Virus record (IMG/VR): IMGVR_UViG_3300025151_000041
Location: 1 to 56,594 of that record
Reading direction: 5' to 3' (one strand)
Length of the DNA stretch: 56,594 nt
DNA from: a virus
Part shown: positions 1-8,416 of the stretch, piece by piece
Numbering within the stretch: position 1 is the first letter of the stretch
Layout of the letters: each line of letters starts with the position of its first letter
Program-made: the position numbers and the translations under genes
The notes under the pieces: model-generated
What the model saw: the letters and a program-made list of their open reading frames with translations, nothing else
The model's database searches: none
Told to the model about the DNA's origin: nothing

Positions 1-213
1 TTTGACGGTAAAAGAAGAGGAATCCCAGTATTATCTATAGTGGGAGCTTTGAATGAAGATTATGAAGGTGGAGATTTTATAATGTGGGAGACAGAAAAAA
101 TAGAATTACCTCAAGGATCTATAATGATCTTTCCGAGTAACTTTATGTACCCACACAAAGTTACACCAGTAACGCAGGGAACGAGATACAGTTATGTATC
201 GTGGACTTTTTAG
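1..213 (+). CDS. 2OG-Fe(II) oxygenase, C-terminal part (5' truncated)
   Basis: The last 70 codons of a gene that starts before the window. The visible part matches the C-terminal half of the double-stranded beta-helix of prolyl-4-hydroxylase/PKHD-type oxygenases: a VLSIVGALN strand, an EGGDF segment, then MYPHKV with His52 as probable distal iron ligand, and GTRYSYVSW with Arg62 placed to bind the carboxylate of 2-oxoglutarate. The proximal HxD iron ligands lie outside the window. Such enzymes hydroxylate protein side chains or small molecules using O2 and 2-oxoglutarate and are common in marine phages. The substrate cannot be told. The next gene begins 9 bases downstream, so it belongs to the virion operon. 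Family assignment is fairly firm, function inferred. Confidence 0.75.
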   Translation, partial: FDGKRRGIPVLSIVGALNEDYEGGDFIMWETEKIELPQGSIMIFPSNFMYPHKVTPVTQGTRYSYVSWTF

Positions 214-222
214 GAGATTGAA

Positions 223-588
223 GTGGCACATTTTGCAGAAATAGATTCAAATAATGTTGTGTTAAGGGTTATCGTTGTTGATAACTCAGACACGGCTATG
301 GCAGATGGAACGGAAACAGAAAGCATTGGTATAGCACATTGTCAGAAATTGTTTGGCGGTACGTGGGTGCAGACTTCGTATAATGCTACCCAAAGAAAAA
401 ACTTTGCTTCAAAAGGTTATACTTATGATTCAGGTCGTAATGCTTTTATTCCTCCAAAACCTTACAGCTCTTGGGTTTTAGATGAGTCTACTTGTCGTTG
501 GGTAGCTCCTGTAAATGCACCGAGTGATGCTTCAAAAGAAAACCCTTATACGTGGAATGAGGAAACAACAAGTTGGGTAAAGGTTTAA
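223..588 (+). CDS. Conserved marine-phage protein of unknown function
   Basis: A 121-residue protein starting at GTG, preceded by a GGAG ribosome site. It opens with MAHFAEIDSNNVVLRVIVV and contains FGGTWVQTSYN and a repeated W-rich C-terminus (YSSWVLDES, YTWNEETTSWVKV). I recognise this pattern as a protein frequent in marine phages, usually beside structural genes, with no established role. The small beta-rich, aromatic make-up and the position between the oxygenase and neck genes would suit a minor virion or fibre-associated protein, which is inference. No signal peptide or membrane segment is visible. Confidence 0.85.
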   Translation: MAHFAEIDSNNVVLRVIVVDNSDTAMADGTETESIGIAHCQKLFGGTWVQTSYNATQRKNFASKGYTYDSGRNAFIPPKPYSSWVLDESTCRWVAPVNAPSDASKENPYTWNEETTSWVKV

Positions 589-592
589 ATAA

Positions 593-1093
593 GTGATTGA
601 GATTGGTGTTGCATTAGCTGCTATCAAGTCTGCTCACGGAGCATTGATGTCTGCCGTAAAGGTAGGAAAAGATTTGTCGCAACTTGGCACAGCAATTTCT
701 AAGTATGCAAAAGGAGAAGCAGCCCTACAAGCCAAAGCAGAAGCCAAAAAATCATCTTTCTTTAGTAAATTGTCTGGCGTTGAGAACAGTGCCATTGACG
801 AGTTTATGCATAAAAGACAACAAGACGAAATGAGAGATCAGCTTAGAGAGACCTTTCAGTTATATGGCAAGAAGGGTGACTGGGAGATGCTCCAGAGCTT
901 TATTGCCAAAGAAAGAGCCAGACTAAAAGAACTGTATGTAAAAGAAGAAAAACGTAGGCAAATGTGGAAAGATATTGGGTTTGCTTTTGTTATTACGTGT
1001 TGTGTTGGTTTAATTCTTTCTATTATAGGATTTGTTGCTTTTCAAGCTCAAGCCTATCAACAACCGTTTTATATTATAGGGAGTATGTACTGA
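593..1093 (+). CDS. Hypothetical protein with C-terminal membrane anchor
   Basis: A 166-residue protein starting at GTG four bases after the previous stop. Residues about 1-120 are helical, rich in Lys, Ala and Glu, and likely partly coiled coil. Residues about 127-150 (IGFAFVITCCVGLILSII) form one clear transmembrane helix, followed by a short tail. The stop codon overlaps the ATG of the next gene, so the two are translationally coupled. Family not recognised. A small membrane-anchored protein in a virion operon could act in ejection or lysis, but nothing in the sequence decides this. Confidence 0.8.
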   Translation: MIEIGVALAAIKSAHGALMSAVKVGKDLSQLGTAISKYAKGEAALQAKAEAKKSSFFSKLSGVENSAIDEFMHKRQQDEMRDQLRETFQLYGKKGDWEMLQSFIAKERARLKELYVKEEKRRQMWKDIGFAFVITCCVGLILSIIGFVAFQAQAYQQPFYIIGSMY

Positions 1094-2970
1094 TGCCGTT
1101 GACTAAATTACAGTTCAAACCAGGAATCAATAGAGAAACCACTTCTTATACTAACGAAGGTGGGTGGTTTGATTGCGATAAAATAAGATTTAGATCAGGT
1201 GTGCCAGAAAAAATAGGTGGGTGGACAAAGAAAACCAGTAATACTTTTTTGGGTATATGTCGTGCTATGCACCATTTTGTTGCGTTAGATGGCACTCTAT
1301 TTACAGGTATGGGTACTAATTTAAAATATTACATAGAGGAGGGTGGTGCGTTTAATGATGTAACTCCTTTACGTTCCACTACTAGTGCTGGTGATGTCAC
1401 TTTTGCTGCTACCAATGGTTCTGCTGTTATTACAGCATCAGACACAGATCATGGAGCAGTAGAAAATGACTATGTAACATTCACTGGAGCGGCAACTTTA
1501 GGCGGCAACATCACAGCCGCAGTCTTAAATCAAGAGTATCAAATTACCGAAATAGTCAACGCTAACAGTTACAAATTTACGGCTACAGCTACCGCTAATT
1601 CTAGCGATACAGGTAATGGTGGTAGTTCTACTGTAGGCAAATATCAAATAAACACAGGGCTAGATACGTCTGTTGGCGGTTCTGGTTGGGGTGCAGGTAC
1701 TTGGGGTCGAGGTACATGGGGATCGGCAACAAGTTTGATTGCGGCTGGTACTACACTTAGGTTGTGGTCACACGATAACTTTGGTGAAGATTTAGTTATG
1801 AATGTTCGCAATGGTGGTATTTTTTACTGGGATAGGAGCGACAGTTCATCTAGTTTTGTTAGGGCAGTTGCATTGTCCGACGAAAGTTCTGATGCAAAAA
1901 CTCCTACGATAGCAACACAAATAATGGTGAGTGATAGAGATAGACACGTTATAGCATTTGGCTGTGACCCTGAAGATGCAATCGGTACACAAGACCCTTT
2001 ACTTATAAGGTTTAGCGACCAAGAAAACTTAACAACGTGGACAACTTCTAGTACAAATACGGCAGGTAGTTTAAGACTAGGCTCAGGCAGTGAAATTGTT
2101 TGTGCAGTAGAAACAAAACAATTTATCCTTGTTTTTACTGATGTCAGCCTTCACGCAATGAAATTTATTGGTCAACCTTTTACTTTTGGTATAGAGCAAG
2201 TAAGCGAAAACACAACAATTATATCTCCTAATGCTGCTAAATCTGTTGATGATTTGGTATTTTGGATGGGTATAGAAGATTTCTATGTGTTTGACGGTAA
2301 AGTGCAAAAACTTCCTTGCAGTGTAAAAAGTTATGTTTTTAATGATTTTAACTTGAGTCAAGCTCAAAAAGTATTTGCAGGGTTAAATTCCTCGCATAAT
2401 GAAATTTGGTGGTTTTACTGCACAGCAGACAGTGAAGATATAGACCGTTATGTAATTTACAATTACCTAGAACAATCTTGGTATTTCGGCTCGTTAGTAA
2501 GAACAGCATGGTTAGATAGAGGTATAGATAATTTCCCTACAGCTACCGATAGAAACAGTAACTTGTACTATCATGAATATGGCTTGGACGATGGATCAAC
2601 AGTTCCTAGTTCTGCTATTGAAGCTCATATCGAAAGTAGCCAGTTAGCTATTGGTGATGGACATCAGTATTTATTTTTATCACGTTTAATACCTGACATT
2701 ACTTTTGATGGTTCAACAAGCAATGACCCTACAGTTACGTTTACGTTAAAAACACGAAACTTTCCTGGAGGAGCATACCTACAAAGTGATGCTAATACAG
2801 TTGCACAATCAGCAAAAGAAACAAGCACAGTTGTAGAGCAATTTACCAGTGATGTAGATGTAAGATTAAGAGGTAGAAGTTTTGCACTTAGAGTTTCTAA
2901 TTCAGATATTGAAAACCAATGGCGTTTAGGTACGCCAAGAGTTGAATTAAGACCAGATGGAAGACGTTAG
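1093..2970 (+). CDS. Putative neck/tail protein (P22 gp10-like position)
   Basis: About 625 residues from ATG 1093. An in-frame ATG at 964 would lie inside the previous gene, so the start that overlaps its stop (TGATG) is preferred. The protein begins MPLTKLQFKPGINRETT and continues with GGWFDCDKIRFRSGVPEKIGGW, a start I associate with large marine podovirus tail/neck proteins. The rest is beta-rich, with an inserted Thr/Ser/Gly-rich stretch (residues about 100-190) and many Trp/Tyr strands consistent with a beta-propeller tail hub. The role, joining the portal and adaptor to the tail and stabilising packaged DNA, is inferred from style and position, not from a diagnostic motif. Confidence 0.65.
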   Translation: MPLTKLQFKPGINRETTSYTNEGGWFDCDKIRFRSGVPEKIGGWTKKTSNTFLGICRAMHHFVALDGTLFTGMGTNLKYYIEEGGAFNDVTPLRSTTSAGDVTFAATNGSAVITASDTDHGAVENDYVTFTGAATLGGNITAAVLNQEYQITEIVNANSYKFTATATANSSDTGNGGSSTVGKYQINTGLDTSVGGSGWGAGTWGRGTWGSATSLIAAGTTLRLWSHDNFGEDLVMNVRNGGIFYWDRSDSSSSFVRAVALSDESSDAKTPTIATQIMVSDRDRHVIAFGCDPEDAIGTQDPLLIRFSDQENLTTWTTSSTNTAGSLRLGSGSEIVCAVETKQFILVFTDVSLHAMKFIGQPFTFGIEQVSENTTIISPNAAKSVDDLVFWMGIEDFYVFDGKVQKLPCSVKSYVFNDFNLSQAQKVFAGLNSSHNEIWWFYCTADSEDIDRYVIYNYLEQSWYFGSLVRTAWLDRGIDNFPTATDRNSNLYYHEYGLDDGSTVPSSAIEAHIESSQLAIGDGHQYLFLSRLIPDITFDGSTSNDPTVTFTLKTRNFPGGAYLQSDANTVAQSAKETSTVVEQFTSDVDVRLRGRSFALRVSNSDIENQWRLGTPRVELRPDGRR

Positions 2971-2971
2971 C

Positions 2972-3091
2972 ATGAAAAATATGGTTGCGAGAAAGATTGT
3001 TCAAGCATATAGTGACAAAAGCGACAAACAGCGGATCGCAACCCTGCTTTTCATGGAACACAATAAAGTGAGAAATCTATGCAGGGAATAG
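2972..3091 (+). CDS. Small basic ORF, 39 residues
   Basis: A short reading frame starting 2 bases after the neck gene's stop and overlapping the next gene's start by 13 bases. It encodes a Lys/Arg-rich helical peptide (MKNMVARKIVQAYSDKSDKQ...). It fills an otherwise empty 108-base gap in an operon with almost no spacing, which supports it being real. Function unknown. Confidence 0.5.
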   Translation: MKNMVARKIVQAYSDKSDKQRIATLLFMEHNKVRNLCRE

Positions 3092-4374
3092 CCAGTTTAC
3101 CATACGAAGTTGTCGAACAACCAATGATTCCTTTTACAGGAATTGGTTCAATGCCAAAGCAAGCCGAGATGCTTGCGGAGTTTGGTCGTAACGGAGACAC
3201 CTATATTGTTCACGCAGCAGAGGGTGAAACTGTTATACCAATGGAAGTTTTAAACGAAAACCCACGTTTGAAAAGTATGCTTTGGCAACAAATGGCAGAA
3301 ATGGGTATAGAGCCAGAGCGTTACATAGTTGGTAATGAGTTAAACAGTATAAACCCTGTAACTGGACAACCTGAGTTTTTTCTTAAAAAGATATTTAAAG
3401 GTGTGAAATCAGTCGTAAAAGCTGCTCTACCCGTTATAGGATTTGCTATTGGTGGTGCAATAGCTGGTCCAGTAGGTGCTGGTGTAGGAGCAGGGTTAGG
3501 AGCAAAAGTATCAGGACAATCTTGGAGTGACGCTGCTGTTACAGGTGTTTTAGCTGGAGTTGGTGCAAGTGCAGGTGGTATGTTCCCAAAAACCGAACAA
3601 GTTTCACTGTTTGAAGCTCCAGGAAAAGTATTAACTGATTTTGAAACAGGTATTAGAAATTTAGGAAAAAGTGGAAGTGAAAGAACTCTTGGTGGGTTTT
3701 TTGGTGGGACTACTCCTGCTCCTGTAACACCAGAAGGTTATACTTTTACTGATACTTTTGGAAATGTAACTAATGTTCCTGTAGCAGATGGAGTAGCCCA
3801 AATAGGATCAAACGTTCCACCAGCAACAAGCGGTTTAGGTGGTTTAGGGAGCGATATAAGAGCTGTTTTAGATACTCCAGGAAAAAGACTTTTAGCAACG
3901 GCGGCTGTTCCTTTTGTAGTGAAAGCTGCAACAGAAAAACCTCCGCCACTCCAAGACCCTCCAGCGACAGGTGTAGACTATTTAAGAGAAAATCCAGAAA
4001 AATATGGGTTTGATATTGCACGTTTTACTTCACCTTTTGATAAAACCTATACCGAAGGCGGTAGCAAACTTGGAAAAGTTGGTGAAAAAACTTCAGGTAT
4101 TATGTCTATGCAACCAAATATAATTGGGTACGACCAATATGGTAATCCTGTTTATGGACAACAACCAAACCAAATGCAAGTTGTTGCAGCAGATAGTGGC
4201 GGTGAAATAGTTGGTCCAGGAACAGGTACAAGTGATAGTATACCAGCAATGTTAAGTGATGGTGAGTTTGTAATGACAGCCAAAGCAGTGAAAAATGCAG
4301 GTAATGGCAATCGTAGAGCTGGAGCACAAAAAATGTATGCTATGATGAAACGTCTAGAAAAAGGAGCAGCATAG
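3079..4374 (+). CDS. Putative internal virion protein, 431 residues
   Basis: Starts at ATG 3079. Residues about 110-170 are a Gly/Ala/Val-rich hydrophobic region (IGFAIGGAIAGPVGAGVGAGLG) that could insert in a membrane. The middle is Pro/Gly/Thr-rich. The C-terminus carries SIPAMLSDGEFVMTAKAV followed by a basic end, a tail I have seen on marine-phage virion proteins. It heads a run of four ever larger proteins (431, 377, 968, 1214 residues) with overlapping or nearly touching ends, the usual arrangement of ejection proteins carried in a podovirus head. The stop overlaps the next GTG. Exact role unknown. Confidence 0.7.
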   Translation: MQGIASLPYEVVEQPMIPFTGIGSMPKQAEMLAEFGRNGDTYIVHAAEGETVIPMEVLNENPRLKSMLWQQMAEMGIEPERYIVGNELNSINPVTGQPEFFLKKIFKGVKSVVKAALPVIGFAIGGAIAGPVGAGVGAGLGAKVSGQSWSDAAVTGVLAGVGASAGGMFPKTEQVSLFEAPGKVLTDFETGIRNLGKSGSERTLGGFFGGTTPAPVTPEGYTFTDTFGNVTNVPVADGVAQIGSNVPPATSGLGGLGSDIRAVLDTPGKRLLATAAVPFVVKAATEKPPPLQDPPATGVDYLRENPEKYGFDIARFTSPFDKTYTEGGSKLGKVGEKTSGIMSMQPNIIGYDQYGNPVYGQQPNQMQVVAADSGGEIVGPGTGTSDSIPAMLSDGEFVMTAKAVKNAGNGNRRAGAQKMYAMMKRLEKGAA

Positions 4375-5507
4375 TGTCAGAAGTTACACAACAAACCCAG
4401 ATTGTAAGAGAAGCTCCTGCAATAGAAGCCTATAAACTTGGTTTGTTAGAGCTTGCAAAAGAAAGAGCTAATATACCTGTAGATGTTGGTGATCCTAGGC
4501 TTGCAGTACAAGTAGCAGATTTATCACCGCAACAGCGTAGAGCAATGGAAATGTATGAAGCTGGTTTAGGTTCATACAGGCCGTATTTTGACGAAGCCTA
4601 TAGTACAATAGGTGAGGGTGTAGATACTACAAAAGCAGGACTTACTTTTGCAGACGAAGCCGCAGATTTAGCAAGGTTAGCTCCTGGAACTGCTGGGACA
4701 GCCGCCGCAGGAATTACAGGTATTGCACAGGGTTTAACAGGACAAACAGCTTACGACCCTAATCAAGCCCAAGCGTTTATGGATCCATATCAGCAACTTG
4801 TTACACGACAGGCAATAGCTGAACTTGATCGTGCAGCCGCTCCACAAAGGCAACAAATAGATGATGCTGCATTAGCTGCTGGAGCTTTTGGTGGTTCTCG
4901 TAGAACATTAGCCCAATCAGAGTTTGAAAGAAACTTAGCCGACATAAAATCTAAACGTATAGCAGAAGATTTAAGCAGAAATTATATGCAAGCATTGGCT
5001 GGTTCTATGCAAGCAGATGAAGCCGCAAAAGCTAGAGAGTTAGAAGCTGGTCGACTTGGTATTGGTGCGTATGGACAAGCTGGTCAGCTAGGGTTGGCAG
5101 GACAAGAACTTGGTTTACGAGGGTTGCAGGGTATTGGTAGCTTTTATGGACAAACAGGTGGTCAACTTGGCGAAATGGGAATAGCACAAGGAAGAATTGG
5201 TGAAGCACTCCCAGCACTCAGAGGTGAGGAGGCTCGACTACTCAGTACATTGGGTGGTGTAGCACAACAAACAGACCAAGCAAGATTAGATGCAGCAAGA
5301 GCAACTGCTATGCAACAGGCTTACGAGCCATTCCAACGTATTGGGTTTTTAAGTGATATTTACAAAGGAGCTCCTACCAGTCAATCAAGTTTCTTACGCA
5401 CAACTGCTCCTGGAACTTCTGCACTTAATCAAATTATTGGCTCTGGTGTTTCTGCATTGGGAGCATATAAAGGATATCAAAGTTTATTTGGAAAGGATGA
5501 CGCATAA
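4374..5507 (+). CDS. Putative structural/internal virion protein, 377 residues
   Basis: GTG start overlapping the upstream stop. Highly helical, rich in Ala, Gln, Gly and Leu. It begins with TQQTQIVREAPAIEAYKLGLLE and has a repetitive region around residues 225-300 of GQAGQLGLAGQELGL-type repeats. No enzyme motif is seen. The Ala/Gln-rich helical make-up and position resemble podovirus internal core proteins that form a tube for DNA ejection, which is inference. Its TAA overlaps the ATG of the next gene (TAATG). Confidence 0.7.
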   Translation: MSEVTQQTQIVREAPAIEAYKLGLLELAKERANIPVDVGDPRLAVQVADLSPQQRRAMEMYEAGLGSYRPYFDEAYSTIGEGVDTTKAGLTFADEAADLARLAPGTAGTAAAGITGIAQGLTGQTAYDPNQAQAFMDPYQQLVTRQAIAELDRAAAPQRQQIDDAALAAGAFGGSRRTLAQSEFERNLADIKSKRIAEDLSRNYMQALAGSMQADEAAKARELEAGRLGIGAYGQAGQLGLAGQELGLRGLQGIGSFYGQTGGQLGEMGIAQGRIGEALPALRGEEARLLSTLGGVAQQTDQARLDAARATAMQQAYEPFQRIGFLSDIYKGAPTSQSSFLRTTAPGTSALNQIIGSGVSALGAYKGYQSLFGKDDA

Positions 5508-8413
5508 TGAAGGTCGCCGCAAGAAAATTATTTAAGAAAACAATGCTTCCAAGTTATGCAAATGGCGGTATAGCTTCTGGTATGGATACGCCTCCACCAC
5601 CTATGGATACGCCTCCACCACCTATGGATATGCCACCCCCAGCTCCTGCAACCCCACCTATGGGTATAGATTCATTAATGAATACACCAGAGGCAGGAGC
5701 GACTATGAATATCATGAAAACTTTGGAAGATGTCGATAAGCAACTTGATATGGTAGGTGACAATCCAGCAGGTGTTATACAAGCCCTTACAGGGAAAAGT
5801 GTACCCGAAGCAAGAAATGATCTTGCAGGGATAGTGGGCTTACCAGATGCAGAACAAACACCAGATAGTGTACTTGCCCTTGTTCAACCCACATTGCTAA
5901 TGGCAGAGCAAGCGGCTGGAATGGAGCAAGGTGGTATACAAACACTCGGTATGGGTGAACCTCCGCCAATGGATATGGCAGGAGCACCCCCTGACCCTTT
6001 ATCACAGGCAGCGTTGGGTGATCCTTCTAACCCAATCGCTGCTCCAACGGTAGAAGTTCCAGCAGCAAGGTTCGGAGGATATGTACAGGGATTTGCCGCA
6101 GGTGGTATACAAAACATTATTGATAAATATACACCTTATCGTTTAGGAGATATGGCAAGAACATTAGCTCCTATTGGTCAAAATATTAGATATGGTTTAA
6201 GTCAAGCATTAGAAGTTAATCCATACACACAAGCAAAATTTAATTTAGAAAGAAATATTTCTTATCCTGGAAGAGTGTCACAACAAGAATTTCTTTTAAG
6301 ACCCGACAGTGGTATTGAAAGTTTGGGCGGAGCTCCTATAACAGATGAACAATTAAGTAGTTTGATAATTCCTAGAAGTGTGGAACCAGTAACAGGAGTG
6401 AAAGCTAACGTAACAGAACCTGATATGGAAGAGGCTACAGCAAGATTACAAGCAGAAGGTCTAACACCTGAAGATCTTAAAAGTCAAATTCAACAAGAAG
6501 AAAATATACCGCCACAAGTTAGTGGTGTACCCGTTGGGGAAGATGCAGATTTAGAAGAGTACAAGAAAACACAAGAAACAAGTTATCAAGACCTTTTAAA
6601 AAAAGAAATAGAAAAATTAGGTTTAACAAAAACTGCTGAAGAAATATCTGAAGAAAGATTAAAATACTTAGATGAGAAAGGTTTATTAACACCACTGATA
6701 ACACCTGATGAGGCTCAAGCAAAAGTTGATAGAATATTTGGTGATGTAAAGCAAGATACAATAACTGATTTTTGGCTCAGCCTTGCAAAAGCTGGAGGAG
6801 AAATAGCTAGTAGTCGAGGAACAACTTTGTTTGAAGCAATAGGTCAAGCTATGCCTGAGTTTTCTCAACAGTTAATGGTTTCTGCTCGTGAGCAAAGAAA
6901 ATTAATGCGAGAGAAAAATTTAGCCGCAGAAGATTTAGTAACAGCAGCCGAAAATGCAAGAAGACAACAACAACTGGCAGTAGCAACAGGAGCAATGGAT
7001 TTAGCAGGTCAACTTGAACTAAAAGCAAAAGAATATGAATACCAATTATATAAAGCGTTAATGCCAGATATGAAAATGAAAACTGGTATTTTATTTGGTT
7101 CAGAATTTAACAATGGGGTATCTGGTCCTGTAAACATAATGGTAGATGAAAACAACCCTACTGTTGCTTTTTATGGAGACAAAAGATTTACTCCAGGAAA
7201 GAATGCGTATATAGGCGATAACATTGATTCTGTTTACAAAACGGAAGTATTACCAACAGGAGCTCTCCGACACTTTGTTCAGTTCCCAGGAATAGAACCA
7301 TATAGTTTTATTACAACTTCTGGAGGAAAAAATACATTAATACAAACACCCGAAGCTATAATGGAAAATCCAGAAAACGCTGAAAGATATGGGTTTATGG
7401 AAGTGCTTGATTATACAAACCCTGATAATAATTCCGCAGAAAATAAAATGAAAGTACGGACTGATCTTGTAGCTAGGAGATTAGCTTTAACAGATCTTAG
7501 TTATAATAAAAATTTAGCAAAAGGAATGGAACGAGCTGAAAAAGCATCTGTAGATACCCAAGATATAATTTCTTTATTAGAAAATAACTTAGACAAAGGT
7601 GTTGGTCTTAGAGCAAAAATAGCTAGATTTGGTAATAACATAGCAGGACTTTTTGACGAAGAAAGTGCTCTTTATGGTGCGTTAAATTCTGAGCAACAAG
7701 CCGTTGCAAATGCAATGATTAAGTTAAGAATAAGAAGTCAAATTCAACCACAACTTTTAAGCGATAGAAATAGTTTTCAAGAAATTAGAATGGTGCAACA
7801 AAATATTTTACCAGACGTTGAAGGTACGTTTGTAAACCCACAAACTTTCCTTGCCCAATCAAAAGATCTTGCTATGAGAGCTTCAAATGAATATGCTAGA
7901 ATAGCAAATATTTTATCGGATACAGGGACAGGAACTCAATTAGCAAATATTGCTCAGCAAACAGAAGTTATTCCAAATATGAGTTCAAAAAATTCAGCCT
8001 TAGATATAGCTAATCCTAGACATAGAGCATTTTTATACAGATCTTTAAGAAAAAGAAAACTTGCTCAAAACAGAGGAGAAAAATTAGATATAGGTTCTAT
8101 TGGTTCTAAACTTGATAACGCTTATGTATTTGTTCCAGAAGAATTTGTGAGTGCTGGTGATGTGGATCAAGGACAATTTGCAAAGTTCACAAAACAATTT
8201 AATGTTCCAAAAGAAAGAGCAATGCACTTCGGTGGTAATGATCTAAGGTACTCCCCTGATAGAAAAGGTTACTATTTCAAAATAGATCAACTTGGAAATG
8301 AATTTTATAAAACTGGTATTGCTGAAAAATTAGGGATAAGTGCTTCGGTAATAGCAGACCCAAGCAGAAAAAAACAAGTTCAAGTTTTACCAAGAGATTT
8401 AAGAGGTCAGTGA
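5507..8413 (+). CDS. Large putative internal virion protein, Pro-rich N-terminus
   Basis: 968 residues. The first 60 residues contain a repeated proline block (MDTPPPPMDTPPPPMDMPPP), followed by another Pro/Met-rich part near 150-175. The middle (about 280-480) is charged and helical, and residues 500-960 look globular. The small motif RFGGYVQGFAAGGIQ near residue 190 resembles FAxGG linkers common in marine-phage virion proteins. No lytic or protease motif is recognised. Length and position suit an ejection protein comparable in place, not in sequence, to T7 gp15. Confidence 0.7.
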   Translation: MKVAARKLFKKTMLPSYANGGIASGMDTPPPPMDTPPPPMDMPPPAPATPPMGIDSLMNTPEAGATMNIMKTLEDVDKQLDMVGDNPAGVIQALTGKSVPEARNDLAGIVGLPDAEQTPDSVLALVQPTLLMAEQAAGMEQGGIQTLGMGEPPPMDMAGAPPDPLSQAALGDPSNPIAAPTVEVPAARFGGYVQGFAAGGIQNIIDKYTPYRLGDMARTLAPIGQNIRYGLSQALEVNPYTQAKFNLERNISYPGRVSQQEFLLRPDSGIESLGGAPITDEQLSSLIIPRSVEPVTGVKANVTEPDMEEATARLQAEGLTPEDLKSQIQQEENIPPQVSGVPVGEDADLEEYKKTQETSYQDLLKKEIEKLGLTKTAEEISEERLKYLDEKGLLTPLITPDEAQAKVDRIFGDVKQDTITDFWLSLAKAGGEIASSRGTTLFEAIGQAMPEFSQQLMVSAREQRKLMREKNLAAEDLVTAAENARRQQQLAVATGAMDLAGQLELKAKEYEYQLYKALMPDMKMKTGILFGSEFNNGVSGPVNIMVDENNPTVAFYGDKRFTPGKNAYIGDNIDSVYKTEVLPTGALRHFVQFPGIEPYSFITTSGGKNTLIQTPEAIMENPENAERYGFMEVLDYTNPDNNSAENKMKVRTDLVARRLALTDLSYNKNLAKGMERAEKASVDTQDIISLLENNLDKGVGLRAKIARFGNNIAGLFDEESALYGALNSEQQAVANAMIKLRIRSQIQPQLLSDRNSFQEIRMVQQNILPDVEGTFVNPQTFLAQSKDLAMRASNEYARIANILSDTGTGTQLANIAQQTEVIPNMSSKNSALDIANPRHRAFLYRSLRKRKLAQNRGEKLDIGSIGSKLDNAYVFVPEEFVSAGDVDQGQFAKFTKQFNVPKERAMHFGGNDLRYSPDRKGYYFKIDQLGNEFYKTGIAEKLGISASVIADPSRKKQVQVLPRDLRGQ

Positions 8414-8416
8414 TAA

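Noticed and set aside
964-1092. Earlier in-frame start for the neck protein
   Set aside because: Would lie inside the previous gene; the TGATG overlap at 1093 and the conserved MPLTKLQF start fit better.
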